From positions 186,001 through 250,000 of the forward strand of contig NZ_FNOH01000002.1 in NCBI RefSeq assembly GCF_900106535.1: DNA of 64,000 nucleotides, given 5' to 3'. Made by a program: the position numbers and the translations under genes. Origin of the DNA: Myxococcus xanthus (GTDB taxonomy: Bacteria; Myxococcota; Myxococcia; Myxococcales; Myxococcaceae). The notes beneath the pieces were generated by a model. It was not told the origin of the DNA. It made no database searches and was given only the letters and a program-made list of their open reading frames with translations. Position 1 is the stretch's first letter. Every line of letters starts with the position of its first letter. Positions 41,972 through 51,206 of the stretch are shown here, in pieces.

Positions 41972-44800
41972 ATGCCCGCCCGTCTCGCCCAGTTCCTCGT
42001 CTCACGCATGCTTCTCACGCAGGAGAGGGCGGGGGAGGTGCTGCGTCAGCACCAGACCCTGGGCGGGCAGGTGGACTCCGTGCTGTTGGAGCAGGGCGTC
42101 GCCAGCGAGGCGGACGTGCTCGCGATGCTCGGAGAGGTCTCCGGCTTCATGCCGGTGAACCTGATGGACTTCGAGCCCAATCCCGAAGTCGCCTCCTTCA
42201 TCCCGCCCAAAATCGCCGAGCGCCTGTGCGTCGTCCCCCTGTCCCTGGACGGGAACACGCTGCACGTCGCCAGCGGCTACCCGGTGCCCAAGAAGGAGCT
42301 CGACGAGGTCGGCTTCCTCCTGGGCAAGCCGCTCGAGCTCTGGGTGGCGACCGAGGTGCGCGTCCGCGAGTGGGTCTCCACCATCTACCGCCAGCCCCTG
42401 GCCCTGCGCTTCGCGAAGCTCGCGGCGGCGTTGGATCCGGAAGCCCAGGCGGCCACCACGCCGCCACCGCCGCCCGCCGCGGCCACGGAAGAGGAGTCGC
42501 TCACCGCGGACATGGTGGAGCGGTTGGCTCGCTCCGTCGCGCAAGAGCCCCTCGCCGTGGAGACCAGCGCCGCGCCCCAGGCCGCGGCCCCCCGTCCCGA
42601 GGCCCCCGCGAGCCCCCAGCGGCCGCCCCCGCCTCCGCCGGAAGCCCTCACGCCGGGCCCTGAACCCCTTCCGCCGCCAGGGCCTCCCGCCTTCGTCCGG
42701 GCACCGCTGCGACTGAACATGCCGCAGGCCGAAGCGCCCGCGCGTCCGGCGCAGCGTCCCACCCCGCAGGCCGCGCAGATTCCGGTGCTGCCCTTCACGC
42801 CAGCCCCGGGCACGGCGCCGTCCAGCGCGAACACCTCCACGCCGGCGAGCCCCCCTGCGGCGACGCTCCCTCCCAGAGCCCCCGCGACGGCCCCCGCCCC
42901 CAAGCCGGCTGCTCCCTCCAGCCCTCCAGCCCCGACGGGAGCACGCGCACCGGCGCAGTCCGGCACGGCGGCCCCTGCTTCGGGACAGCCCCAGGTGTGG
43001 CCTCCGGCCCAGGCCGGCGCCAGCGGCACGCCGCAGGTGTGGCCCCCCGCGCCGGCGCAGCCGACCGCGCCGCCCACGCTGCATTTCGCCACGCCGGTGG
43101 CGCCGCCTCCAAAGCCCGCGGCGGCTCCGCGCGGCGAGCCCGCGTTCCTCGTCTTCCCGAACCCCGGCGCCGCGCAGAACGCGCAGCCGCCCCGTCCCAA
43201 GCCCGCCTCGCTGGAGAGCCGCCCCCCGGCTCCGCCCGCGAGCCAGGACGTGCCGGACTGGACGCTGGCCCAGGCCCGCGCGGCGCTGAAGGAAGCCACC
43301 AAGGACCGCGACCGCCTCATCGACGTGGCGCTGCGCTTCGGCCGCAGGACCTTCGACTACGTCGCCTCCTTCGCCGTGCTACGGGGCGGCGCCACGGGCC
43401 TGGAGGCTCGCGGCGAGGGCATGGCGGGAGAGCAGCTCACGCAGGTGTCCATCCCGCTGGATGCCAGCAGCGTCTTCCGCACGGTGGCCGTCACCCGCGG
43501 CAGCTACGCGGGCCCGCTGCCCCCGGACGCGCTCACGCGGCACTACCTGGAGCTGTTCGGACGCCAGACGCCGCGCACCGTCTTCCTGTACCCGGTCGAG
43601 GTGAAGGGCCGGCTGGTGGCCATCCTCTACGGTGACTGTGGCCAGCGGCCCATCAGCCAGCGCCGCCTGTCCGACTACATCCTGTTCTGCCAGGACCTGC
43701 CGGCGGCCTTCCAGGAGCTCATCCTCTTCCGCAAGCAGCGCGTGTCGGAGCTGCGCGCGCCGGACGAGATGGAGCTCACCATCGACGTGGACCTGCCCGT
43801 GGCCCCCGCGCCCGCGCCTGCCCCCGCGGTGGTCGCCGGCCTGGGCTGGAGCCCCTTCTTCGGCCGAGGCGCCACCGGCAACATGGGCCGCGCCGCCGCG
43901 CTGCCGCCGCGCGCGCAGTCACAAGAGGAGCGCCCGCCGCCGGACTTCGCGCCGCTGCTGCGCCGCCTCACCGGTCCGGACGCCGCGCAGCGCGCCAACG
44001 CCATGGCGGAGCTGGCGCGCTCGCCCGAGGCCAGCGCCCGGGTGCTGGCCCAGCACTTCCCCGGCCCCACGGCCTGGAGCCGGCTGCCCGTGGTGGAGCT
44101 GCCCGAGGCGGACGAGCTGGGGCCCATCCCCGGCGCGCTGTCCCGGCTGGGCCGCCCCGCCGCGCAGGCCGTGTCGCCGCTGCTGGACTCCCAGGACGCG
44201 GACACGCGCTACTTCGCGCTGCTCACCGCCGGCAACCTCCCCTACGTGGAGTTGGTGGACGGCGTGCTGCGCGGTCTGTTCGACCTGGAGCCGGACATCT
44301 CCAGCGCCGCGCGCGTGGCCGCCGCCGCGCTCAAGCAGTTGCCCCGGCTGGACGCCTCCCTGCGCGACCTGCGCCACGAGCTGAGCAGCCGAGACCCGCT
44401 GCGCCGCTCGCTGGCCGCGCGCGCCCTGGGCACGCTGCATGACCGCGACGCGATTGAGGGCCTCATCCGTCTCACGGGCGGCGACGACGAGATGTGCGCC
44501 CAGGCCTCGGCGGAGGCGCTGCGGGAAGTGACGCGCGCCACGCTGGGACTGGACCCGCGTCAGTGGTCGGCGTGGTGGGCGGAGAATCGCAGCCGCCGCC
44601 GCGCGGACTGGCTCGTCTCCGCGCTGCGCCACCGGGAGTTGGACGTGAGGCTGGCGGCCATCGAGGAGCTGAGCCGCGCGCTGCACGACACGCTGGGCTA
44701 CTACGCGGATGCCCCCGAAGCCGAGCGTGAACAGGCGGTGCGCCGCTGGGAGTCCGCGGCGGTGGAGCCGGCCAACGCGCGTCGGCTGGGCATGCTCTAG
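41972..44800 (+). CDS. MshEN-like/HEAT-repeat protein, unknown function
   Basis: A 942-residue protein. Residues 1-150 match the N-terminal domain of type II/IV secretion ATPases (MshEN/GspE_N: Arg-Leu-Ala-Gln-Phe-Leu, Asp-Ser-Val-Leu-Leu-Glu-Gln-Gly-Val-Ala, Glu-Val-Ser-Gly-Phe-Met-Pro-Val-Asn-Leu), which in MshE binds cyclic di-GMP. Residues about 155-425 are a Pro/Ala-rich linker. A GAF-like region at about 430-590 ends in Val-Glu-Val-Lys-Gly-Arg-Leu-Val-Ala-Ile-Leu-Tyr-Gly. The C-terminal about 290 residues are HEAT-like helical repeats. There is no Walker motif, so it is not an ATPase. It is followed after 22 bp by a histidine kinase gene. Possible roles include sensing of cyclic di-GMP or organising a complex. 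Confidence 0.8.
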   Translation: MPARLAQFLVSRMLLTQERAGEVLRQHQTLGGQVDSVLLEQGVASEADVLAMLGEVSGFMPVNLMDFEPNPEVASFIPPKIAERLCVVPLSLDGNTLHVASGYPVPKKELDEVGFLLGKPLELWVATEVRVREWVSTIYRQPLALRFAKLAAALDPEAQAATTPPPPPAAATEEESLTADMVERLARSVAQEPLAVETSAAPQAAAPRPEAPASPQRPPPPPPEALTPGPEPLPPPGPPAFVRAPLRLNMPQAEAPARPAQRPTPQAAQIPVLPFTPAPGTAPSSANTSTPASPPAATLPPRAPATAPAPKPAAPSSPPAPTGARAPAQSGTAAPASGQPQVWPPAQAGASGTPQVWPPAPAQPTAPPTLHFATPVAPPPKPAAAPRGEPAFLVFPNPGAAQNAQPPRPKPASLESRPPAPPASQDVPDWTLAQARAALKEATKDRDRLIDVALRFGRRTFDYVASFAVLRGGATGLEARGEGMAGEQLTQVSIPLDASSVFRTVAVTRGSYAGPLPPDALTRHYLELFGRQTPRTVFLYPVEVKGRLVAILYGDCGQRPISQRRLSDYILFCQDLPAAFQELILFRKQRVSELRAPDEMELTIDVDLPVAPAPAPAPAVVAGLGWSPFFGRGATGNMGRAAALPPRAQSQEERPPPDFAPLLRRLTGPDAAQRANAMAELARSPEASARVLAQHFPGPTAWSRLPVVELPEADELGPIPGALSRLGRPAAQAVSPLLDSQDADTRYFALLTAGNLPYVELVDGVLRGLFDLEPDISSAARVAAAALKQLPRLDASLRDLRHELSSRDPLRRSLAARALGTLHDRDAIEGLIRLTGGDDEMCAQASAEALREVTRATLGLDPRQWSAWWAENRSRRRADWLVSALRHRELDVRLAAIEELSRALHDTLGYYADAPEAEREQAVRRWESAAVEPANARRLGML

Positions 44801-44821
44801 TCCCCTGCATCGGAGCGCCCC

Positions 44822-46354
44822 ATGACGGGTGGGATGTGGATCAGCCTCCTGGCCTGCGCGGGCCAGCTCGCCTTGGCGGGCCTTGCCCTGGTGCGCGTGG
44901 GCAAGAGTCCGTTGGCGCTGCCGCTGTCGCTGCTGTCCATCGCCCTGTCGACGTGGAACTTCTCCGGCTTCGCGCTGGTGCGCGCGGACGAGGACGGCTG
45001 GCGGCTGGTGGGCTTCACCGCGGGCTTGATGACGGTGCCGTGCGCGCTGCACTTCATCCTGTCCTTCGTGGGACGGCGACGAAGCCTCGCCTGGGCCATG
45101 TACGGGGCCTATGCCCTCTTCGGCGCGTTGGCGCTCGCCATGCTGGTGGCGTTGGGCGCCCCCACGCTGGAGGCGCACCTGCTCACGCTGCGCTTCGGGC
45201 TGCTCGTCTCCGCGCTGGCCATTCCCATCCTCGGTGGAGGCTTCGCGCTCCTGGGATTCCACGTGCTGCACTCGCGACACCCGGACGAGCGCGCCCGCGC
45301 GGGCCTGGTGCTGTTGGGGCTCACGCTGGTGGTGGCCCTGCTGATGACGGAGCTGGCGGCGGAGCTGGGCCTGGAGGTGGTGCGGCTCGGCCACGTGGGC
45401 ACGCTCCTGGGCTTGCCGGTGATGGCCACCGCGGCGCTGCGCTTCGGCCTCTTCGGAGACGACCCGGGTGCGCCCCGGCTCGCGCTGCACGCGGCGGGCA
45501 TCGCGGGGCTGGGGGTGCTGGCCTATCTCGCCGTGGTGCGGCTCTTCGTCGCGCAGGCGGGCACGCTCATCATCTGCACCACGGCGGTGACGTTCGCCCT
45601 GGTGGCGGCGACCCGCCGGGGCGTCACCGCCTACGTCAGCCGAAGCGAGCGACTGGAGCGGCTCGCCACGCTGGGCCGCTTCTCCGCGCAGATGGCGCAC
45701 GACCTCAAGAACCCCATCGCCGCGATGAAGGGCGCCGCGCAGTACCTCAAGGAGGAGCACGCGCGCGGGCGTTCGTGGGACGGGCAAGGCGAGTTCCTGG
45801 ACCTGCTGCTGGAGCAGGTGGAGCGCCTGGACCGGGTGGTGGACACGTATCAGCGGCTGGCGCGCGTGGAGCCCCTGCCAAAGCCGGTGGACCTGCGCCG
45901 GCTGGTGGAGGGCGTGCTGTCGCTCCAGGTCTTCGCCAGCCCGGGCAAGGTCGTCATCATCCGGGAGCTGGCCGCCGGCCTGCCCCCCTGCGCGGGGGAC
46001 CAGGACCTGCTGGCCAACGCCCTGGAGAACCTGGTGCGCAACGCCTGCGAAGCAATGCCGGGAGGTGGCACCCTCACCGTGCGCGCGCTGCGTGACGGTG
46101 CCGACGTGGCCATGGAGGTAGAGGACACCGGCGAGGGCATGGACGCTCGAACACGCGAGCGTGCCTTCGACGACTTCTTCACCACCAAGGCCTCGGGCAG
46201 CGGCCTGGGGCTGGCCTTCGTCCGGCGCGTGGTGGAAGCGCATGGCGGCGAGGTGCTCCTGACAAGCCGGGAGGGGCGCGGTACGGTGGTCCGGATGCGC
46301 CTGCCCGTCACGGACGCGAGCCTGGGCGGCGCAGGCGTGGGAGAAGCCGCGTGA
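44822..46354 (+). CDS. Membrane sensor histidine kinase
   Basis: A 510-residue kinase. The N-terminal half has about eight hydrophobic helices, resembling a seven-transmembrane sensor such as 7TMR or histidine kinase N-terminal 7TM. The transmitter has the phospho-acceptor His in Met-Ala-His-Asp-Leu-Lys-Asn-Pro (His292), the N-box Asn-Leu-Val-Arg-Asn-Ala-Cys-Glu-Ala (about 400), the G1 box Asp-Thr-Gly-Glu-Gly-Met, and the G2 box Gly-Ser-Gly-Leu-Gly-Leu-Ala. It is complete and should be active. Its stop overlaps the start of the NtrC-type regulator gene by 4 nt (GTGA), so the two form a two-component pair. The signal is unknown. Confidence 0.92.
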   Translation: MTGGMWISLLACAGQLALAGLALVRVGKSPLALPLSLLSIALSTWNFSGFALVRADEDGWRLVGFTAGLMTVPCALHFILSFVGRRRSLAWAMYGAYALFGALALAMLVALGAPTLEAHLLTLRFGLLVSALAIPILGGGFALLGFHVLHSRHPDERARAGLVLLGLTLVVALLMTELAAELGLEVVRLGHVGTLLGLPVMATAALRFGLFGDDPGAPRLALHAAGIAGLGVLAYLAVVRLFVAQAGTLIICTTAVTFALVAATRRGVTAYVSRSERLERLATLGRFSAQMAHDLKNPIAAMKGAAQYLKEEHARGRSWDGQGEFLDLLLEQVERLDRVVDTYQRLARVEPLPKPVDLRRLVEGVLSLQVFASPGKVVIIRELAAGLPPCAGDQDLLANALENLVRNACEAMPGGGTLTVRALRDGADVAMEVEDTGEGMDARTRERAFDDFFTTKASGSGLGLAFVRRVVEAHGGEVLLTSREGRGTVVRMRLPVTDASLGGAGVGEAA

Positions 46355-47751
46355 ACGAATCATTGAGAGGCACGGTGCTGCTGGTCGACGACGACCCCGC
46401 CGTGGCCAAGGTGCTGGGCGCCCTGCTGACGCAGGCGGGCCTGACGACGCATGCGGCGCGCGACGGGCAGGAAGCCCTGGCGCTGCTGGCAAGCAAGCCG
46501 GTGGACGTGGTGGTGAGCGACGTGCGCATGCCGGGCATGGATGGCCTGCAGGTGCTCGCGGAGGTGGCGCGCGGCTGGCCGGACGTGCCCGTCATCCTCC
46601 TCACCGCGCACGGCACGGTGCCGCTGGCGGTGGAGGCGATGAAGGCGGGCGCCGCGGACTTCGTGCTCAAGCCCTTCGACCGGGAGGAGATTCTCTTCAC
46701 CGTCCGCAAGGCGCTGCTGCGCGCGCAGGGCGAGGAGGCGCGCCAGCAGGTGCGGCCCACGGGTGGCTTCATCGGCCGGAGCCGGGCCATGGCGGACGTA
46801 CAGGCCGTGCTGGCGAAGGCGGCCGCCGGTACAGCCACGGTGCTGCTGCGCGGCGAGTCCGGCACGGGCAAGGAGCTGGCAGCCAAGGCCGTTCACGACG
46901 CCAGTCCCCGGCGGGATGGCCCCTTCGTGAAGCTGCACTGCGCGGCGCTGCCGGACACCCTGCTGGAGAGCGAGCTGTTCGGCTACGAGAAGGGCGCCTT
47001 CACGGGCGCCGCCACGCGCAAGCCGGGGCGCGTGGAGCTGGCCCATGGCGGCACGCTGTTCCTCGATGAGGTGGGCGACATCTCCCCCGCGGTCCAGGTG
47101 AAGCTGCTGCGAGTCATCCAGGAGCGCGAACTGGAGCGGCTGGGCGGCACGCAGACGGTGAAGGTGGACGTCCGCTTCGTGGCGGCCACGCATCAGCCCT
47201 TGGAAGAGCGTGTGAAGGAAGGCCGCTTCCGCGAGGACCTCTTCTACCGCCTCAACGTGGTGCCCGTGTGGATACCGGCCCTGCGCGAACGCCCGGACGA
47301 CATCGAGCCGTTGGCCCTGCACTTCCTGGAGGTCCACGCGAAGACGAACGGGCGCCCGCCCTTCACCCTCATGACCGACGGGCTCGCGGCGCTGCGGGCC
47401 CAGCCGTGGCCCGGCAACGTGCGCCAGCTCCAGAACTTCCTGGAGCGGTTGGTGGTGCTCTCCGACACGCAGGTGATTGGCGGGCGGGAAGTCCTTCAAG
47501 AGCTGGCGCGCCAGCCAGGCCTGGCCCCCGCCCCCTTCGCCGCGACACCTTCCGTCAGCGCCCTGGAAGCGCCAACGGTGCCTGTCACGGACTCCGCCCG
47601 GACACTGGAGTCCCAGCGCAAGGAGATGGAGCGCCAGGCGATGGCGGATGCGCTCAAGCGCGCGGGCGACAACCGGACGCTGGCGGCGCGGCTGCTCGGC
47701 ATCAGCCGGCGCACGCTCTACAACAAGCTGGAGGAGTACGGGCTGCTGTAG
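46351..47751 (+). CDS. NtrC-family sigma-54 response regulator
   Basis: A 466-residue regulator with a receiver domain (phospho-acceptor Asp57 in Val-Ser-Asp-Val-Arg-Met-Pro-Gly), an AAA+ domain (Walker A Gly-Glu-Ser-Gly-Thr-Gly-Lys-Glu at about 168-175; Gly-Ala-Phe-Thr-Gly-Ala at about 217-222, the loop that contacts sigma-54; Walker B Phe-Leu-Asp-Glu-Val-Gly-Asp) and a C-terminal Fis-type HTH ([17 protein letters not shown]). It should activate sigma-54 promoters when phosphorylated by its partner kinase. It starts at a GTG overlapping the kinase stop. The target promoters are unknown; I found no convincing -24/-12 box in the window. Confidence 0.95.
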   Translation: MNESLRGTVLLVDDDPAVAKVLGALLTQAGLTTHAARDGQEALALLASKPVDVVVSDVRMPGMDGLQVLAEVARGWPDVPVILLTAHGTVPLAVEAMKAGAADFVLKPFDREEILFTVRKALLRAQGEEARQQVRPTGGFIGRSRAMADVQAVLAKAAAGTATVLLRGESGTGKELAAKAVHDASPRRDGPFVKLHCAALPDTLLESELFGYEKGAFTGAATRKPGRVELAHGGTLFLDEVGDISPAVQVKLLRVIQERELERLGGTQTVKVDVRFVAATHQPLEERVKEGRFREDLFYRLNVVPVWIPALRERPDDIEPLALHFLEVHAKTNGRPPFTLMTDGLAALRAQPWPGNVRQLQNFLERLVVLSDTQVIGGREVLQELARQPGLAPAPFAATPSVSALEAPTVPVTDSARTLESQRKEMERQAMADALKRAGDNRTLAARLLGISRRTLYNKLEEYGLL

Positions 47752-47758
47752 TCAGCCC

Positions 47759-49132
47759 TCAGTCACGCTCCGTCGCGAGCGCATCCAGCTCCTCGTGGAA
47801 GGCCTGGATGAGCGCATGCGGGTCGGTCACCCGGCCCGCGTCCGCCGCCACGCCCACCGTCACCTGCCCGGCGTAGCTGAAGAGGCTCACGCCCAGCCCC
47901 AGATGGCCCGTCTGGGGAACCCAGAACGTCAGGCCCTCCAGCCGGCTGCCCGCCAGGGACACCGCCGCACGCGGGCCGGGCACGTTGGTGGCAATCAACG
48001 AGGCCTTGGAGCCGAAGGTATCCACCACCCACCGCTCCAGCGCCGCTGGCGTGTACCCCAGCAACTCCAGCGCGCCGAAGGTCAGCACCGCCTCCGGCGA
48101 GCGCTTCAGCCGCTCCATCCGCCGCACCAGCTCCTGCAATCGGCGCTGAGGCGTGCCCAGTTGCACGGGCAACCGAAGGAAGACGACGCCGAAGTGGTTG
48201 CCCAGTTCGCGAGGCACGGGCACGTCGAGAGGCCGCAGATTCACGGGCACCAGCGCGTGCAGGTCCTCGGGTGGCTCCCCCAGCGACTCCAGGTAGCGCC
48301 GCAGCGCGCCCGCCACCGCCGCCAGCAGCACGTCATTCACCGTGCCGCCCAGCGCGCGGCCCACGGCCTTCACTCGCTCCAGCGGCACCGGGTCCGACCA
48401 GGCGGCGCGCTTCTGCGTCCCCAGCGGCCCCCGCAGTGACGTGCGCGGGTCCGGCGGAATCACCAACAACTTGCCCATGGCCGCGGCGCCCCGAGCCCCC
48501 TGCACCAGCAGGTCGCCCACGAGAATCGGCTCCGCGGCCAGCTCCGCGCCCTTGCGCCACACCGCGCGCGCGGTCCCCGCCACCGCCCGAGCCCCGCGCA
48601 CCCAGCTCGCGAGCCCACCGGTTGAGGGCCTCGACGTGGGCTCGGGCGCCTCGGCGGCCATCTCCGCCTCCGCCCCATCCGTGAGCGTCAGCAGCACCCG
48701 CGCCAGGGCCATGCCGTCCGCGAGACAGTGATGCAGCCGCGCCAGCAGCACGTCGCGCCCGTCCGCGGCCGACATGACATGGAACTGCCACAACGGCCGG
48801 GAGCGCTCCAGGGGCGTGCTCATCCACTCCCCCACCAACGACTCCAGCGCGGCGCGGTCCCCGGGCGGGGGCACGTCGAGCCGCGACAGGTGCCAGTCCA
48901 GGTCGAGCTCGGCGACCTCCTCCCACTGCGGCAGGCCCACGAGTCCCGCCACCGCGCGCTGGCGAAAGCGGGGGTAGCGCTCCACCAGCCGTTCCCGCAC
49001 CACCGTCCGCAGCCGCTCGAAGTCCAGCCGGCCCTCGAACCAGAGCACGGCGGTAATCATCATCAGGTTGGCGGGTTCCTCCATGTGGAACCACAGCGCG
49101 TCCACACTCGACATCCGCTCCTGCGCCGCCAT
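47759..49132 (-). CDS. Wax ester synthase/diacylglycerol acyltransferase (WS/DGAT)
   Basis: A 457-residue enzyme of the bacterial WS/DGAT family, which joins acyl-CoA to fatty alcohols or diacylglycerol to make wax esters or triacylglycerol. The catalytic motif His-His-Cys-Leu-Ala-Asp-Gly (residues 134-140) matches HHxxxDG. The N-terminal Met-Ser-Ser-Val-Asp-Ala-Leu-Trp-Phe-His-Met-Glu and the C-terminal Asn-Val-Pro-Gly-Pro and Gly-Val-Ser-Leu-Phe-Ser-Tyr segments are family landmarks. Myxobacteria store triacylglycerol in development. The ATG complementary to 49130-49132 has GGAGGT upstream. It converges with the NtrC-type gene, with a 7-bp gap. Confidence 0.92.
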   Translation of the reverse strand: MAAQERMSSVDALWFHMEEPANLMMITAVLWFEGRLDFERLRTVVRERLVERYPRFRQRAVAGLVGLPQWEEVAELDLDWHLSRLDVPPPGDRAALESLVGEWMSTPLERSRPLWQFHVMSAADGRDVLLARLHHCLADGMALARVLLTLTDGAEAEMAAEAPEPTSRPSTGGLASWVRGARAVAGTARAVWRKGAELAAEPILVGDLLVQGARGAAAMGKLLVIPPDPRTSLRGPLGTQKRAAWSDPVPLERVKAVGRALGGTVNDVLLAAVAGALRRYLESLGEPPEDLHALVPVNLRPLDVPVPRELGNHFGVVFLRLPVQLGTPQRRLQELVRRMERLKRSPEAVLTFGALELLGYTPAALERWVVDTFGSKASLIATNVPGPRAAVSLAGSRLEGLTFWVPQTGHLGLGVSLFSYAGQVTVGVAADAGRVTDPHALIQAFHEELDALATERD

Positions 49133-49160
49133 GTCTCACGACCTCCCGGAGAAGGCCGTT

Positions 49161-49970
49161 CTACTTCTTTCCGCTCTCCGGGGTCGCACGTTCGAACTGG
49201 AAGGTCTGCTTCGTCTCGTCGTCCACCATCAACGTGAGGACGCCTTTCTCCAGGTCCCAGACATAGGCGTTCCCTAGAAACTTGAGCTTCGGTCCCGTCA
49301 GGGGAATCACCCGCTTGTCGCCACACACCGGGCCCACCGCCTGGCCGTCCCGCGTGCGAAGCCGCACCCGGTCCTTGCCCGACACGTCCAGCGTGCCCCA
49401 GGCGCGGACCACCAGCGAGTTGCCCTGCCCCAGCGTCGCGGCCTCCAGCGAGGTGCGCAGCACGAAGCAGCCCGACGGCGTCACCTGCAACGAGCGCGCG
49501 TAGTCCGAACGAGGCCTGGCCTCGATGCGCTCCTCCCGCACGGTTTCGTCTTCCGGCAGGCTGGCGGCCACCAGCGTCCAGGTCCCCACCAACGCCTTGG
49601 GAGGCGCCGCCCCGGGTGCCGTCACGCCCTCGCACGGCGCCGGGACTTCCTTCTCGGGGCTGAGTGGGGCGGGCTCGAAGGAGCGCTGGCAGATGGGCAG
49701 GCAGGCCTTCGGCCCACATTCGGTATCGTTCGGCGCGCAGCCCGCCTTCTGGGTACACGTCTTGAGCCGCTCCAGCGCCTGCTCACAGTCCTGACGCATG
49801 CAGGTGTCGACGCACTCGGCGTCGATGCACTCGGCCACGCAGGCCCAGTTGGTGGCGCCGCACACGCCGGCCACCGTGCGCGGACGCTGCGGCGAGGACG
49901 GCTGGGCCACGGCTGGAAGCGCGGCGCCCAGCACCAGGAACAGGACGGGGAGGAGTCGAGAAGAGGACAT
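49161..49970 (-). CDS. Secreted Cys-rich protein, unknown function
   Basis: A 269-residue protein with a signal peptide (cleavage about Val-Ala-Gln, residue 23). The first part of the mature protein, about residues 35-105, has many paired cysteines (Cys-Val-Ala-Glu-Cys-Ile-Asp-Ala-Glu-Cys-Val-Asp-Thr-Cys-Met-Arg-Gln-Asp-Cys), likely disulfide-bonded. The C-terminal half has no Cys cluster and looks like a beta-rich domain. The ATG complementary to 49968-49970 was chosen because the signal peptide starts there; the frame stays open further upstream without support. No family is recognised. It lies 28 bp upstream of the WS/DGAT gene. Confidence 0.78.
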   Translation of the reverse strand: MSSSRLLPVLFLVLGAALPAVAQPSSPQRPRTVAGVCGATNWACVAECIDAECVDTCMRQDCEQALERLKTCTQKAGCAPNDTECGPKACLPICQRSFEPAPLSPEKEVPAPCEGVTAPGAAPPKALVGTWTLVAASLPEDETVREERIEARPRSDYARSLQVTPSGCFVLRTSLEAATLGQGNSLVVRAWGTLDVSGKDRVRLRTRDGQAVGPVCGDKRVIPLTGPKLKFLGNAYVWDLEKGVLTLMVDDETKQTFQFERATPESGKK

Positions 49971-50065
49971 GCCTCGATGCAAGCTAGCCACGCCCTCTGC
50001 TCGCGCGGACCCTCCCCACCGCGGGAGCTGTCCACCCGCCAGCACTGCGGGTGGGGACTCTGCTC

Positions 50066-51061
50066 TCAGGTGAACTGCCAGCGCCAGGTGCGCACGTCGG
50101 CGTGCTCCACCATGTCCAGCTCGAAGGACAGCGTGTCGAAGCGCTCGAACTCCCGCGAGTCCACGCGCAAGAGCATCATCCCCGCGTAGTTCTGCCCTCG
50201 CAGCGGCGACACGTTGAAGGACAGCTCCGCGTCGAAGGCCACCTTGTAGAAGAGGCAGAAACCGTCCACGCGCCCCTCGTCCACCACTGGCCGGGAGAAG
50301 CGCACGCGGTGCGGCAGGCCGTCGGCCACCATCGTCTCCAGGTCGAAGGCGAAGGCGGGCTCCGGGTCGCACAACAGGTGGTCCACCTCGTAGGAGCGGA
50401 TGACGCGCGTGAAGTAGGACGGGTTCATCGCCTCGCGCAGCGTCTGGAGGCAACTGTAGTCCACGCTGGGGAAGCGCTGGCTCCAGATGAAGGGGATGCA
50501 CGCCTCGTCCCGCAGTTGCACCGGCTCCACGAAGACCTCGAAGCGGTTGGGCAGGATGCGGCCCCCGGGCTTCAGGACCCGGTTGCGCAGGTCCAGGATG
50601 CGAGGGACCAGCCCCGCGTCGAAGAGGGCGTCGCCCAGCAACTCATGCAGCAGGACGTCCACCTTCTCCGGCATCTGGTACTGCCAGGGCTGCGCGCGCA
50701 CGAAGTCGATGTTCTCCAGCCCGTTGCGACGCGCCACCCACTGCGCCGTGTCCAGCAGCCGCGAGCCATCCACCGCGTACAGCTTCTTCGGCTGACGGCT
50801 GGCCGCCAGGAAGGTCCGCAGGCCCGTTCCGGTGCATGCATCCATGACGACCTGCCCGGGCCGCACATACCGTTCGCAGGCTCTCCGCCATCCCTCCACC
50901 CGCTCCGGGTCCGCGAGCGCGAAATCCTGAGGCGCCGGACTGGACAGGGACAGACTGTCCGGCACGACGTTGCGCGGTAGCTGGGACACGAGCGTCGAAT
51001 GGCTGAGCCGTGAACGCAGGTCCATCAATGCCTGGCGAGGCATGTCGAGCAGATTGGGCAT
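50066..51061 (-). CDS. PRMT-like SAM-dependent methyltransferase
   Basis: A 331-residue class I methyltransferase resembling protein arginine methyltransferases. Motif I is Val-Val-Met-Asp-Ala-Cys-Thr-Gly-Thr-Gly-Leu (71-81). The acidic residue after strand 2 is in Leu-Tyr-Ala-Val-Asp-Gly-Ser (94-100). A Leu-Leu-His-Glu-Leu-Leu-Gly-Asp motif (137-144) sits where PRMTs have the first Glu of their double-E loop (Glu140), and a Leu-Lys-Pro-Gly-Gly-Arg-Ile-Leu-Pro-Asn motif follows. The second Glu is not evident. A beta-barrel-like C-terminal region of about 150 residues fits the PRMT plan. The substrate is unknown. The ATG complementary to 51059-51061 is preferred over one 26 codons earlier. Confidence 0.75.
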   Translation of the reverse strand: MPNLLDMPRQALMDLRSRLSHSTLVSQLPRNVVPDSLSLSSPAPQDFALADPERVEGWRRACERYVRPGQVVMDACTGTGLRTFLAASRQPKKLYAVDGSRLLDTAQWVARRNGLENIDFVRAQPWQYQMPEKVDVLLHELLGDALFDAGLVPRILDLRNRVLKPGGRILPNRFEVFVEPVQLRDEACIPFIWSQRFPSVDYSCLQTLREAMNPSYFTRVIRSYEVDHLLCDPEPAFAFDLETMVADGLPHRVRFSRPVVDEGRVDGFCLFYKVAFDAELSFNVSPLRGQNYAGMMLLRVDSREFERFDTLSFELDMVEHADVRTWRWQFT

Positions 51062-51206
51062 GTGGCATCCCCCCGGATGCGTGGGTCCTTCGGACGGGCC
51101 TCCCGGCGTGACAAAGCACCGGGATTTCTGAGCATGCATGACTTACTGGTTCAGAGCCATCCAGCGATGGGACGGGATGAGTGTCCCCCGGTGAACAGCC
51201 TCGCGC

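Noticed and set aside
50066..51139. Longer start for the PRMT-like protein at 51139
   Set aside because: The extra 26 residues are Pro/Gly/Ser-rich and unlike a folded domain, and the GGGGGGAT before the ATG complementary to 51059-51061 is a better ribosome binding site.
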